Counted from the stretch's first letter, positions 20,508 to 29,340 are shown. The stretch is 64,000 nt of DNA from Maricaulis maris (GCF_036322705.1 NZ_AP027270.1:744001-808000); one strand, 5' to 3'. The notes: a model not told the origin generated them from the letters alone. A program made the numbers and translations.

Positions 20508-21212
20508 GGGCCTGCGCCTGATGCTGTCAGGGTCTCGCCCGGCCAGACGGAGTGGGTGACGGGCCATGCCCGGACTGCTGTTGCGCCAACCCCGAAGGTC
20601 CCGTCATCCCGCAGATCGCGGCTGCGCCGCGACCGGGGGCGCGGTGGGTATGGTGGCGCGAATTTGTCGAACTCCGGCAGTCTATCCCCCGCTTCAGTGC
20701 CTGTCCTTCGCCCTCGGGAGACGGTGCCCCGGAGGAGCGGATGAGGGGGATTCTCGGGGAAATACCGGGGTTTACCCCTCACCCTGACCCTCTCCCCAGG
20801 GAGAGGGAAAGTGCCGCGCCGACAAAAACTTATCCGCACCTCGTCCGGCCCACGCGATACTCACTGCGGTTTTCGGGACGGGAGGCGCGAGCTCAGTCAC
20901 TTGTGCCCGGAAGCGTGCGGAGCCTGTCCGCGTAAGGGGGTGACATCCCGATACTCCGGCAGGGCGTGCGACATGGTCGCGGGGCACTAAACGACCGACC
21001 CCATCTACCGGTCGCATTGGAATCGGGGGCGAGAGCGTCCGGGAAAACTCCGCGTGCGGGATGCTTGTCGAAGCTACCCATTTAAATACAGCGCTTTATC
21101 GGCTCCGGCCGGCATCCCGCTCCCTCCTCTGCCCAAACCGCCAGGCGCCAAGCGTCGTGGCGATCTCGGTGCGTGGGTTCGGGTCTGGGGCAGGCGCCCT
21201 TGGGGGGGAAGG
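20508..21212. other. Gene-free stretch with palindromic repeats
   Basis: These 705 bases contain several short open frames on both strands, but none has a ribosome binding site, codon bias or recognisable domain. Two palindromes stand out: CGCGGC-TGC-GCCGCG at 20617-20631 and the 9-bp stem at 20788-20807. The minus-strand frames translate to peptide remnants such as FPSPWGEGQGEG that are typical of dispersed intergenic repeats. It lies between convergent genes. No RNA gene was recognised. Confidence 0.55.
20788..20807. repeat. Palindromic intergenic repeat (CCCTCTCCC type)
   Basis: A perfect 9-bp inverted repeat, CCCTCTCCC / GGGAGAGGG, with a two-base loop CA, embedded in CTCACCCTGA...GAAAG. 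Palindromes of this form occur as dispersed extragenic elements in many GC-rich bacterial genomes. No second copy is seen in this window, so the repeat status is inferred from resemblance. Confidence 0.5.
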
Positions 21213-22004
21213 TTACTGGCGATGTTGGGCGGTCAGTTCGAGGGTTTCATCGGCGAGATCGAAGGTCAGCATGAAATCGCTGATCGAGGCGAAGCTGGCG
21301 ATGCGTATCGGCCCGTCGCGCTGGTCATCGAGGCGCAGGCGCGGATCGAACCATTGGCCGGTCAGCCGGTCCCACCAGTTGATGTGCAGCAGGGTGGGCG
21401 CAAAATAGGCGCCGATATTGACCTTGATACGGCGCCGGGTGTCGGTGAGCCAGGCAGCGGCCGCGACCACGTCGAGCATGAATTCGGCGCTGTTCTGGTA
21501 GCGCAGGTCGGCCGGGTTGGAGAACAGCGAGTAGTCGGCCTGGTGCAGGTGGTCATACTGGTCCGAGGCGAGCACATCGAGCAGACGGATCTGCATCTCG
21601 GCAGTGGGAATGATGATCCCGACCTGTCCGACCGCATCGCCGCGCATGAAGTCCAGGGGCCAGTCCTGGACCAGCCGGGACCGGCTCGGGTCGTCCTCGC
21701 CGTGATAGAGATTATAGACCGCGTAGCCAAAGCCCTGCGAGCCGTCGGCTTCGGTCACCGGGCCATAGACCCAGAAGGCCCCATGAGTGTAGCGCAAACC
21801 TTCGGGCAAGTCGGCCCGCGGTAGGCCAGAGCGGAAGATCAGCGCCACATAGGCCCCGCGCCCGGCCAGTTCGCGCTCGACCTGTTTGGAGAAATCGGCC
21901 GCCTGCTGGAGCGTGAAATGATCGCCGGGCCGGCCATCGCTGTCACCGCTCGCCGGTGCGGCGAGGATGACAAGACAAAGGCAACACGCGATCAGGCGCA
22001 ACAT
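21213..22004 (-). CDS. DUF2145 family secreted protein
   Basis: A 263-residue protein with a signal peptide (LRLIACCLCLVILAAPASG). The mature part starts with a helical block QQAADFSKQVERELAGRGAY and continues LPRADLPEGLRYTHGAFWVY and YNLYHGEDDPSRSRLVQDWP, which fit the DUF2145 family. The function of that family is unknown. The call of DUF2145 is from memory of its pattern. The start lies one base after the stop of the small secreted protein upstream, so the two form one unit. The 3' neighbour is the gene-free repeat region. Confidence 0.75.
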   Translation of the reverse strand: MLRLIACCLCLVILAAPASGDSDGRPGDHFTLQQAADFSKQVERELAGRGAYVALIFRSGLPRADLPEGLRYTHGAFWVYGPVTEADGSQGFGYAVYNLYHGEDDPSRSRLVQDWPLDFMRGDAVGQVGIIIPTAEMQIRLLDVLASDQYDHLHQADYSLFSNPADLRYQNSAEFMLDVVAAAAWLTDTRRRIKVNIGAYFAPTLLHINWWDRLTGQWFDPRLRLDDQRDGPIRIASFASISDFMLTFDLADETLELTAQHRQ

Positions 22005-22005
22005 C

Positions 22006-22281
22006 TTACCGGTCCGGATCCGGATCGCGCGGCGCTTGCGAGACCACGGTTTCGCTCAGCGGCAGGCCGCCCGACCGGGGCGCGTCAGTGTCCTGCTCCG
22101 CGGCACGACGCGAGCGTGCCATGCGTTGGGCGGCGCGGGCATGATTGCGGTCGGACGCACGGGCCTGATCATTATCAGCCTCTTGTGTCGCGGCCGGCGC
22201 CGGTTCGGTCGCTGGCGGCTGGGCCTCGGCCGCGCCGAGATACATGGCCAGCGTGAAACTCGAAATCAGTAGAATGCGCAT
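22006..22281 (-). CDS. Small secreted Ala/Arg-rich protein
   Basis: A 91-residue protein with a clear signal peptide (MRILLISSFTLAMYLGAAEA) and a polar, likely disordered mature part rich in Ala, Arg, Asp and Pro, with NHARAAQRMARSRRAAEQ in the middle. No family is recognised. Its stop is one base ahead of the DUF2145 start, so the pair is probably cotranscribed and exported together. Confidence 0.65.
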   Translation of the reverse strand: MRILLISSFTLAMYLGAAEAQPPATEPAPAATQEADNDQARASDRNHARAAQRMARSRRAAEQDTDAPRSGGLPLSETVVSQAPRDPDPDR

Positions 22282-22344
22282 CGTGATATCCGTGCAAGCA
22301 GGTCCCTCGAAGAAACCTTACACGAGCCGGTCATCCAACGGGAG

Positions 22345-22366
22345 AAAAAATCGCCTGAGACGCGAT
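22345..22366 (-). terminator. Short intrinsic terminator after xthA
   Basis: On the minus strand ATCGC-GTCTCAG-GCGAT forms a 5-bp stem followed directly by a six-T run. It abuts the xthA stop codon. The stem is short, so efficiency is uncertain. Confidence 0.5.
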
Positions 22367-23155
22367 CTAGAGGCCGAAGCGGCCGACGATCGGAATGTGA
22401 TCCGAGGCCTTTTCCTTGCCGCGCGTCTTGGTGTGGATCTCGATGCCCTCGAGGCGGTCGGCCGCCTGTGGGGAGCACAGCAGGTGGTCGATGCGGATGC
22501 CATGGCCCTTGTTCCAGCGCCCGGCCTGGTAGTCGTAGAAGGTATACTGGTGGCCGCGCCCGTCGAGCTGTTCGAAAGCCTCGGTCAGGCCGAGCCATTG
22601 GAGCGCCCTGAAGGCGGCCCGCGTCTGTGGCAAAGCGAGGGCGTCGCGCTCCCACTCGGCGATGTCCCAGCAATCACTGTCGCGCGGGATGCAGTTATAG
22701 TCGCCGGCGAGGACAAGCGGTTCCTCGAAGGCCAGCAGGCCCTTGGCGTGCAAGCGCAGGCGTTCCATCCAGGCCAGCTTGTAGTCGTATTTCGGGCCGG
22801 GCGCCGGATTGCCATTGGGCAGGTAGATTGACGCCACCCGCACCGGTCCGCTCTCAGCCGATATCACCGCCTCGATATAGCGCGCCTGTTCGTCGCTCTC
22901 ATCGCCGGGCAGGCCGCGGCGGACCTCCTCGATCGGGTGTTTCGAGAGGATCGCGACACCATTGTAGGACTTCTGGCCATGGGTCTCGACATTATAGCCA
23001 AGGTCCTCGATCTCCATCCGCGGGAAACCCTCATCGACCGTCTTGATCTCCTGCAGGCAGGCAATATCCGGCTTCGCTTCGGTGAGCCAGTCGAGCACAT
23101 TGGGCAGGCGGGCCTTGATCGAATTGACGTTCCAGGAGGCGATGGTGAGGGACAT
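22367..23155 (-). CDS. xthA: Exodeoxyribonuclease III
   Basis: A 262-residue Mg-dependent AP endonuclease/3'-exonuclease of base excision repair. The family blocks are all present: TIASWNVNSIKARLPNVLDW at the start, PDIACLQEIKT with the metal-binding Glu, ASIYLPNGNP, LVLAGDYNCIPRDSDCWD with the catalytic Asp-Asn pair, GIRIDHLLCS, and KASDHIPIVG with the active-site Asp-His. Length matches the family. The gene stands alone, ends at a short intrinsic terminator, and is divergent from the secreted protein gene at 23238. No LexA box is apparent upstream. Confidence 0.96.
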   Translation of the reverse strand: MSLTIASWNVNSIKARLPNVLDWLTEAKPDIACLQEIKTVDEGFPRMEIEDLGYNVETHGQKSYNGVAILSKHPIEEVRRGLPGDESDEQARYIEAVISAESGPVRVASIYLPNGNPAPGPKYDYKLAWMERLRLHAKGLLAFEEPLVLAGDYNCIPRDSDCWDIAEWERDALALPQTRAAFRALQWLGLTEAFEQLDGRGHQYTFYDYQAGRWNKGHGIRIDHLLCSPQAADRLEGIEIHTKTRGKEKASDHIPIVGRFGL

Positions 23156-23237
23156 GGCGGATCACGGGTGTCGGTTGGCGATTGAGGGTTCAGCCTAACC
23201 CGTTTCGGCGACGAGAAAAGAGATGGGAGCGCAGCGG

Positions 23238-23792
23238 ATGCACAGACTGGTTTTGATCGCCGGGTTCAGTGCGGCGATGTTGGCCCCGGCGGGTCTGGCG
23301 CAGGATGCCCCGACGGATGAAGCCCCCATCCTGCGCGAGGAATTGATGCCGCTCGCCTTTCTGGCCGGGGCCTGCTGGACCGGCGTGTTTCCCGGATCGG
23401 AGACCTTCGACGTGCATTGCTATGAGCCGGTCTATGGCGGCCAGTATCTGAGTGATGTGCATGCCGTGCCGCAGGGCAGCGACGTCTATCGCGGCGAGGC
23501 GCTCTACCATTGGGACGCGGAGGCAGAAGTGATCACCTATCGCTACTATAGTTCCAGCGGCGGCGTGTCGGACGGCACCATGATTCCGGACGGCGACCGC
23601 ATGCTCTTCCCCGACGAAACCCATGTCGGCGATGATGGCATCGAACGGGCTTTTTCAACGGTCATGCAGATCACTGGTCCGGACCGATATTCCGTCGTGA
23701 CCAGCGAGGACGGCGAAGTCGTCATGCAGATCGAGTTCCAGCGCATTTCGCGGCAGGAGGCCGACGAGATGATCCCCGGCGGGGTGTATTAG
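23238..23792 (+). CDS. Secreted hypothetical protein, possibly calycin-like
   Basis: A 184-residue protein with a signal peptide (MHRLVLIAGFSAAMLAPAGLAQ). The mature part reads MPLAFLAGACWTGVFPGSET, CYEPVYGGQYLSDVHAV and YRGEALYHWDAEAEVITYRY, a pattern of alternating short strands that resembles small lipocalin/calycin-like proteins (DUF1579/DUF6265 type), but this is uncertain. The ATG at 23238 is chosen because GGAG lies eight bases upstream. An ATG at 23223 is also in frame. Its stop overlaps the convergent nitroreductase gene by four bases. Confidence 0.7.
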   Translation: MHRLVLIAGFSAAMLAPAGLAQDAPTDEAPILREELMPLAFLAGACWTGVFPGSETFDVHCYEPVYGGQYLSDVHAVPQGSDVYRGEALYHWDAEAEVITYRYYSSSGGVSDGTMIPDGDRMLFPDETHVGDDGIERAFSTVMQITGPDRYSVVTSEDGEVVMQIEFQRISRQEADEMIPGGVY

Positions 23793-24466
23793 TACGCCAG
23801 AAATCTCGTGAACTCATCCACGTCCGCGCGCTCCGAGCGCAGCGTGTTCACGGCCGCCTTCGGGTCGGCATGACCGAGTGCCATGCCGCACCAGATGCGT
23901 TCCTCCGGTGACAGGCCGATGGCGGCGCCGACGGTTTTCCAGCGGGTCATCCAGGCTTCCTGGGCGCAGGTGGCTAGCCCCTTTTCCTCGGCGGCCAGCA
24001 TGACGCACATGATGAACATGCCAAGATGCCCCCATTGATTGAGGTTCATGCGGGCGTCGAGGCTGAAGAAGAGACCGACCGGAGCGCCGAAGAATTCGAA
24101 ATTCTTCAGCAGGTGATTGAGCCGGGCCGCCTTGTTGTCACGGGCGATGCCCATGGTCTCGTACATCTGTTCGCCCAGCGCATGGCGTCGGGTGCGGAAG
24201 GGTTCCCACAGTGATTTGGGATAGGCGCCGAAATCATTCTCGTCTCCGAACGGATCGACTTCGAGCCGCATCCGGACCGTGTCAATGACGCGCTGGCGGG
24301 CCTTGCCGGTCACGACATGCACCGTCCACGGCTGGACATTGCCGCCGGAAGCCGCCCAGCGGGCGGTGTCGAGAATCTCGCGGATCTCCGCCTCGCTGAC
24401 AGGTGTGTCGAGAAAGGCACGCGTCGAGATACGGCGCCGGGCGATGTCGGAAAATGAAGTGGTCAT
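23789..24466 (-). CDS. Nitroreductase family protein
   Basis: A 225-residue FMN-dependent oxidoreductase. The N-terminal block ARRRISTRAFLDTPVSEAEI is the FMN phosphate-binding Arg motif of the family. AARWAASGGNVQPW-like residues follow (ARWAASGGNVQPWTVHVVTG), and a C-terminal block AAEEKGLATCAQEAWM with PEERIWCGMALGHADPK completes the fold. Substrate cannot be predicted. The gene is followed upstream in the unit by a DUF1428 gene six bases away, so the two are probably cotranscribed. It overlaps the convergent secreted protein gene at its 3' end. Confidence 0.88.
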   Translation of the reverse strand: MTTSFSDIARRRISTRAFLDTPVSEAEIREILDTARWAASGGNVQPWTVHVVTGKARQRVIDTVRMRLEVDPFGDENDFGAYPKSLWEPFRTRRHALGEQMYETMGIARDNKAARLNHLLKNFEFFGAPVGLFFSLDARMNLNQWGHLGMFIMCVMLAAEEKGLATCAQEAWMTRWKTVGAAIGLSPEERIWCGMALGHADPKAAVNTLRSERADVDEFTRFLAY

Positions 24467-24472
24467 GGATGG

Positions 24473-24820
24473 TCAGAGTCCTGTGAGCGATTCAAAACCG
24501 CCGAAAATCAGTCGCTTGCCGTCAAACGGCATCAGGTCGTCCTTCATGCGCGGATCGGCCATCATCTTTTCCATCGCCGCATCGGCCGTCGCCTTGTCCG
24601 GCCATACCGCCCAGGAGAAGGTGACCGTCTCGCCATCGCGTTTCTCGACCGCCTTCGGAAACGAGGTGACTTCGCCCTCGGGCACATCCACGCCCCAGCA
24701 GTCGACCGCCTGCAAGGCGCCATACTCTTTCATCATCGCACACATGGCGACGCTGCTTTCGATGAAGGCATCCCGATTTTCGTCCGGTACTGCCGCAACA
24801 TAACCTTGAACATAGGCCAT
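24473..24820 (-). CDS. DUF1428 (YbaA-like) protein
   Basis: A 115-residue small protein starting AYVQGYVAAVPDENRDAF, with ALQAVDCWGVDVPEGEVTSF, and VTFSWAVWPDKATADAAMEK, MMADPRMKD and MPFDGKRLIFGGFE. This is the DUF1428/YbaA pattern, a ferredoxin-like dimeric alpha/beta barrel of unknown function. The ATG at 24820 has GGAGGAGA seven bases upstream and is preferred over an upstream in-frame start at 24859. It is the first gene of a pair with the nitroreductase (six-base gap). Confidence 0.85.
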   Translation of the reverse strand: MAYVQGYVAAVPDENRDAFIESSVAMCAMMKEYGALQAVDCWGVDVPEGEVTSFPKAVEKRDGETVTFSWAVWPDKATADAAMEKMMADPRMKDDLMPFDGKRLIFGGFESLTGL

Positions 24821-24880
24821 GGGTGTCTCCTCCCGCTTGTCGCCGGCAGACGAGGCCATCCCGCGCCAGGCGGCGCGCGC

Positions 24881-25210
24881 CTAAACCGAGAAACTCGTTC
24901 CGCAGCCGCAAGCCGCGGTCGCATTGGGATTGTGGATCTTGAAGCTGGCGCCGATCAGCTCGTCGACATAATCGATCTCGGAGCCTTCCAGGAAAGGCAG
25001 GGAGGCTTCGTCGATCACCACCTTGGCGCCGTCCCGCTCGATCAGCTGGTCATCCTCATTCACGGTCGCGTCGAGGTCGAACGTGTAGGAAAAGCCCGAG
25101 CAGCCGCCGCCGACCACACCGATGCGAAGCAGGTCGGCCGCAGCCTGGCTGGCAATGATGGCGTTGATCTGTTTGGCGGCCGAAGCCGAAAGCGTCACAT
25201 TTGCGGACAT
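24881..25210 (-). CDS. erpA: Iron-sulfur cluster insertion protein ErpA/IscA-type
   Basis: A 109-residue A-type carrier that passes Fe-S clusters to apoproteins. The three cluster Cys are present: VVGGGCSGFSYTFDL in the middle and TAACGCGTSFSV at the C terminus. The N-terminal block has LSASAAKQINAII. ErpA is preferred over IscA because of the SGFSYTF block and the stand-alone location, but the two are close. It is divergent from dgt, a common arrangement in alphaproteobacteria. Confidence 0.9.
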   Translation of the reverse strand: MSANVTLSASAAKQINAIIASQAAADLLRIGVVGGGCSGFSYTFDLDATVNEDDQLIERDGAKVVIDEASLPFLEGSEIDYVDELIGASFKIHNPNATAACGCGTSFSV

Positions 25211-25306
25211 GGTTCTGCCTGATGCTTCTGCCCGTCAGGGCCTTTGGTTTGTGCCTGTAGTGTCATATATGGACCTCCCGCCGCGCGGATAAAAGGCCCC
25301 GCTGAC

Positions 25307-26497
25307 ATGATGATTGCCGCGACCGACCGGACCCGTGCGCCCTATGCCTGCCATCCCTCGCAATCGCGCGGGCGCCGCTTTGCCCAGCCGGACAGCGCCA
25401 TGCGCAACGCCTTCCAGCGTGATCGTGACCGCATCATCCACTCGGCGGCCTTTCGTCGGCTGAAGGAAAAGACCCAGGTCTTCGTGGCCCATGAGGGTGA
25501 CCAGTACCGGACCCGCCTGACCCACTCGCTGGAAGTTTCGCAGATTGCCCGGACCCTGGCGCGGGCGCTCGGTGGCGATGAGGATCTCGCCGAGGCGCTG
25601 GCCCTCGCGCACGATCTCGGCCACCCGCCCTTCGGCCATGAAGGTGAACGGGTCCTGGCGCAGAAGATGAAGGATTTCGGCGGCTTCGACCACAATGCCC
25701 AGACCCTGCGGGTGATCACCAAGCTGGAGGTCCGCTATCCCGAATTCGACGGTCTCAACCTGACCTGGGAAACCCTCGAGGGCGTGGTCAAGCATAATGG
25801 TCCGCTGCTCGGCCAGGGCCAGACCGAGGCCGACCTGCCCTGGGCCTTCACCGATTATGACGGCTGGCGCGAGCTGGAATTTGCCACCCATGCCGGACTG
25901 GAGGCCCAGATCGCCGCCCTCGCCGACGATATCGCCTACAATAATCATGATATTGATGACGGGTTGCGGTCCGGCCTGCTGGAGATGGAGCCGCTGCTGG
26001 ACCTGCCGCTCGTCGGCGACATTTTTCGTCGTGTCCGCGAGCGCTGGCCGGACAAGCCGCAGGCGATCATTGTTCATGAGGCGGTGCGCGAGCTGATCGG
26101 CGTTATGGTCGCCGACGTGCTGACCGAAACCCGCAAACGCCTCGATGAAGCCCGTCCGGAGAGTGCCGAGGCGCTGCGGGCGCTGGATCGACCGATGGTC
26201 GCCTTTTCCGAGGCGATGCTGTTGCATCTGGCGGCCCTGCGTCGCCATCTCTTCGCCCACATGTACAAGCACTACAAGGTCAACCGGATGATGAGCCAGG
26301 CGCGGCGGGTAACCGGCGAGTTGTTCGACCTTTATCTGGCCGATCCGGGCGTTCTGCCCAGTGACATCCAGGCCGGGATGAACGGCGCCGGGACAGCGCA
26401 GACCGCGCGGGGTGTGTGTGACTATATAGCGGGCATGACCGATCGCTTTGCAGTTGAAGAGCACAGACGGCTTTTCACCGTGCAGGGGTATTTCTAA
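25307..26497 (+). CDS. dgt: Deoxyguanosinetriphosphate triphosphohydrolase-like protein
   Basis: A 396-residue HD-domain enzyme that cleaves dNTPs to nucleosides and triphosphate, helping control the dNTP pool. HD residues are His73 in YRTRLTHSLEVSQIARTLAR, His102-Asp103 in ALALAHDLGHPPFGHEGE, and the later Asp in ADDIAYNNHDIDDG. It belongs to the type 2 dGTPase-like group common in alphaproteobacteria. The start at 25307 (MMIAATDRTR) follows AAGG about ten bases upstream, and a longer frame from 25244 lacks a ribosome binding site. In many relatives argS follows directly, but here the SPOR gene does. Confidence 0.93.
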   Translation: MMIAATDRTRAPYACHPSQSRGRRFAQPDSAMRNAFQRDRDRIIHSAAFRRLKEKTQVFVAHEGDQYRTRLTHSLEVSQIARTLARALGGDEDLAEALALAHDLGHPPFGHEGERVLAQKMKDFGGFDHNAQTLRVITKLEVRYPEFDGLNLTWETLEGVVKHNGPLLGQGQTEADLPWAFTDYDGWRELEFATHAGLEAQIAALADDIAYNNHDIDDGLRSGLLEMEPLLDLPLVGDIFRRVRERWPDKPQAIIVHEAVRELIGVMVADVLTETRKRLDEARPESAEALRALDRPMVAFSEAMLLHLAALRRHLFAHMYKHYKVNRMMSQARRVTGELFDLYLADPGVLPSDIQAGMNGAGTAQTARGVCDYIAGMTDRFAVEEHRRLFTVQGYF

Positions 26498-26594
26498 ACT
26501 GTCGCCGCGGTAAGGCCGTGGCGGCCAGAATGTTATCATGGTGCGGCGCGTCGTGATTCGCGCGACCGCCGGGCAAGGATGAGAACCGGGATCC

Positions 26595-27461
26595 ATGACA
26601 GACCAGGACGAGGAAAGCCGGATCGGGGCCTATGCGCCGCCCGCAGATGAGTTCGCCACCTTCGATGCGCGCGACGAGGATGCCCGTCGCGGCCTTCTCC
26701 TGCTGACAACGGCGCTGGCGGCCTTCGTGCTGTTTCTGGGCGTCGTCTGGAGCGCCTACAATCAGGGCCTGCGCGACAGTGGCCGCGACGGTGCGCCGCG
26801 TCTTCTGCCGAATGAGGAGCCCTATCGCGAACGGCCGGCGGATCCGGGCGGTGAGCAGACCCCCGACACCGACATGGAAGTCTATGACCGTCTGACCGGT
26901 GACGATACCGCCGACGAGCCGGTCTCCGTGCGTCCGGCGCCGGAAGAACCGCTCGAGGAAACCAGCCGGCCCTCCCTGCGCGTCGAGCAGGTCGATGCCG
27001 ACACCGCTGCAGCCAACACACAGACGGTTGAAACCGAAACCCTGCCGGACGCAACCCCGCGTCAGGCGCCGCAGCGCCCGCAACGCCAACCCGATCCGGA
27101 GCCGGAGGTTCGCGCTCCGGCGCGCCAGCCGGATCCGGCGCCCGTCGAGACCGCGCCCGCAACGCCAACGCCGTCAACGGTCTCCGGCGCAACAGCCGGT
27201 GTGGACCTGTCGGGCAGTTGGGTGGTGCAGATCGCGTCCTTCCGGAGCGAGGCCGACGCCGAGGCCGCCTGGGTCGCCTTCCGGACGCGTTTTTCCGACA
27301 TCTCCGCCGGCATGGCGCCCGATGTGGCCGCGGTCGAGATTGAGGGGCGTGGCACCTATCACCGCCTGCGCATTGCTGCCTTTGCCGATCGCGGTGACGC
27401 GGTCAATTTCTGCACGACCCTGCAAGGGCGGGGTCAGGATTGCTTGGTGGCGCGTCGATGA
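26595..27461 (+). CDS. SPOR domain membrane protein
   Basis: A 288-residue bitopic inner-membrane protein. After about 32 cytosolic residues a membrane span (LLLLTTALAAFVLFLGVVWS) leads to a long Pro/Asp/Glu-rich periplasmic linker, then a C-terminal SPOR domain (about residues 210-285: GSWVVQIASFRSEADAEAAW, YHRLRIAAFADRGDAVNFCT). SPOR domains bind denuded glycan strands at the division septum. The stop overlaps the nagZ start (ATGA), so translation is coupled. The SPOR-nagZ-scpA-scpB-tatABC order is conserved in alphaproteobacteria, but argS, usually upstream, is missing here. Confidence 0.88.
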   Translation: MTDQDEESRIGAYAPPADEFATFDARDEDARRGLLLLTTALAAFVLFLGVVWSAYNQGLRDSGRDGAPRLLPNEEPYRERPADPGGEQTPDTDMEVYDRLTGDDTADEPVSVRPAPEEPLEETSRPSLRVEQVDADTAAANTQTVETETLPDATPRQAPQRPQRQPDPEPEVRAPARQPDPAPVETAPATPTPSTVSGATAGVDLSGSWVVQIASFRSEADAEAAWVAFRTRFSDISAGMAPDVAAVEIEGRGTYHRLRIAAFADRGDAVNFCTTLQGRGQDCLVARR

Positions 27462-28474
27462 GCATTTCTTCGGTGATTTACGGGCTTGGCGGACCAAGGC
27501 TCAGCCCGGACGAGAAGGCCTTTTTCCGGGATATCGATCCCTGGGGCTTCATTCTCTTCGCCCGCAATATCGAAGGCATCAACCAGGTCTCGCGCCTGAC
27601 GCTCGAATTGCGCGACTGTGTTGGCCGTGACGCGCCGATCCTGATTGATCAGGAAGGTGGCCGCGTCGCCCGCCTGCGTCCGCCGACCTGGCGTGCCGCG
27701 CCGGCCGCCCAGCGCTTCGCAGACCTCTGGTTCGTCGACGAGGAACTGGCCATTGAGGCGACCCGGGTCAATCACCGCCTGCTGGCGCATGAATTGCGGA
27801 CCATTGGCGTCGATGTCGACTGCGCCCCGGTTGCCGATCTGCGGATCGAAGGGGCGGACGACATCATCGGTGACCGGGCTTTCGGGACGACGCCGGAGCC
27901 GATCATCCATCTCGGCCGGGCGGCGATGGAAGGCCTGATGGCGGGCGGTGTCGCGCCGATCATCAAGCACATCCCCGGTCATGGTCGGGCCAGGGCTGAC
28001 AGTCATCTGGAGCTGCCGGTCGTGCCGGAAGAGCACGGCCTGCTCTCGGAAACCGATTTTGCGCCCTTCAAGGGCCTCAACGATGCCGTGATGGCGATGA
28101 CAGCGCATATCGTCTACGCCGATATTGATCGCGATCAGCCGGCGACCCAGTCCGCCGATGTGGTGGGCAAGGTGATCCGGGGCGAGATCGGGTTTGACGG
28201 TCTGCTGATGACCGACGACCTGTCGATGAAGGCGCTCAGCGGGAGCTTCCGGGAGCGCGGCGAGTTGTCCCTCAAGGCCGGCTGCGACATGCTTTTGCAT
28301 TGCAACGGCCAGATGACCGAGATGATCGGCGTGGCCGAAGGTGCAACGGGTCTCGCCGGCAAGGCGCTGGAACGGTCGGAGGCAGCCGAGCGCGTTCGTG
28401 AGACGATCGAGGATTTTGATCCCGAAGACGCCGAATCACGTCTGAATGACTGGCTCGACAGGCTTCCCGCCTGA
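27458..28474 (+). CDS. nagZ: Beta-N-acetylhexosaminidase NagZ
   Basis: A 338-residue GH3 enzyme that releases N-acetylglucosamine from peptidoglycan turnover products in the cytosol. The NagZ signature is KHIPGHGRARADSH (about residues 160-173), holding the His general acid/base, and the catalytic Asp lies in GLLMTDDLSMKAL. DQEGGRVARL near residue 65 contacts the sugar. The ATG at 27458 overlaps the SPOR stop by four bases and is preferred to an upstream start at 27440. The enzyme acts in cell-wall recycling and fits the neighbouring septal SPOR protein. Confidence 0.95.
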   Translation: MSISSVIYGLGGPRLSPDEKAFFRDIDPWGFILFARNIEGINQVSRLTLELRDCVGRDAPILIDQEGGRVARLRPPTWRAAPAAQRFADLWFVDEELAIEATRVNHRLLAHELRTIGVDVDCAPVADLRIEGADDIIGDRAFGTTPEPIIHLGRAAMEGLMAGGVAPIIKHIPGHGRARADSHLELPVVPEEHGLLSETDFAPFKGLNDAVMAMTAHIVYADIDRDQPATQSADVVGKVIRGEIGFDGLLMTDDLSMKALSGSFRERGELSLKAGCDMLLHCNGQMTEMIGVAEGATGLAGKALERSEAAERVRETIEDFDPEDAESRLNDWLDRLPA

Positions 28475-28521
28475 TCGGGGCCGGTCTGGTGCGGGAAGAC
28501 TTCATCTGAAACGGGAGCGTC

Positions 28522-29340
28522 GTGAGCGAGGAATTCGAGGAAGACGTCCGGTTTGAAGCCGCCGAGAATGCCGAGACCGATGCGCTCGTCGTTGATCTCG
28601 ATGGATTCGAGGGACCGCTTCACCTCCTCCTCGCGCTGGCCCGCAAGCGCAAGATCGATCTCGCCAGGATCTCCATACTCGATCTCGCCGACCAGTATCT
28701 GCGCTTCATGGAGGCGGCCCGGCAGAAGCGTCTCGATCTGGCCGCGGATTATCTAGTGATGGCGGCCTGGCTGGCCTATCTCAAGTCGAAACTCCTGCTG
28801 CCCAAGCCGCCCAAGGAGGAGGAGGACCAGCCGGCCGAGGTTCTGGCCGCAGCGCTGGCCTTCCGGCTGCGTCGTCTGGAGGCGATGCGGGCGGCCGGTG
28901 AAGCCTTGTTCGCTCGCCCCTTGCTGGGCAGCGATGTCATGGCGCGCGGCATGCCGGAGGGGGTGAGGGCGACCCGCTCCATGGTCTATGAGGCCGACAT
29001 GCATGACCTGCTTTCGGCCTATGCCAGCCGCCGCGTGAAGCAGGCGCGTTCGGTCTATCGACCGCCGACGCCGCGCGTTTATGGTCTGGAAACTGCAAGG
29101 GATCGGCTTGAATCGCTGATGCCGCAAATCAGTGAATGGCGACAACTGGATAGCCTTCTGCCCGGAGCCGGGGAGCTGGGCGCCAATCCACCTCCGATGC
29201 GGTCGGTGCGGGCCAGCTCCATGCTGGCAGCGCTTGAAATCACCAAGGAGGGCCATGCACGATTGCGACAGCAAGAAGCTTATGCGCCGCTCTATGTGAA
29301 GGCGCTGTCGGGGGAAGAGGGCGCACACGATGACGGATGA
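28522..29340 (+). CDS. scpA: Segregation and condensation protein A
   Basis: A 272-residue kleisin of the SMC-ScpAB condensin. The N-terminal block LDGFEGPLHLLLALARKRKI is diagnostic, then DLARISILDLADQYLRFME and AADYLVMAAWLAYLKSKLLL. The C terminus is a winged-helix region bridging the SMC heads. The start is GTG with GGGAGC a few bases upstream (ACGGGAGCGTC). The 3' end overlaps scpB by 11 bases, so the two subunits are made together. Confidence 0.95.
   Translation: MSEEFEEDVRFEAAENAETDALVVDLDGFEGPLHLLLALARKRKIDLARISILDLADQYLRFMEAARQKRLDLAADYLVMAAWLAYLKSKLLLPKPPKEEEDQPAEVLAAALAFRLRRLEAMRAAGEALFARPLLGSDVMARGMPEGVRATRSMVYEADMHDLLSAYASRRVKQARSVYRPPTPRVYGLETARDRLESLMPQISEWRQLDSLLPGAGELGANPPPMRSVRASSMLAALEITKEGHARLRQQEAYAPLYVKALSGEEGAHDDG

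Noticed and set aside
20893-21081. Open frame of 62 residues on the minus strand in the gene-free stretch
   Set aside because: No ribosome binding site and no recognisable domain; it lies in a repeat-like region.
25235-26596. Long open frame on the minus strand across dgt
   Set aside because: It is a mirror of the dgt codons in GC-rich DNA; the plus-strand dgt has all HD motifs.
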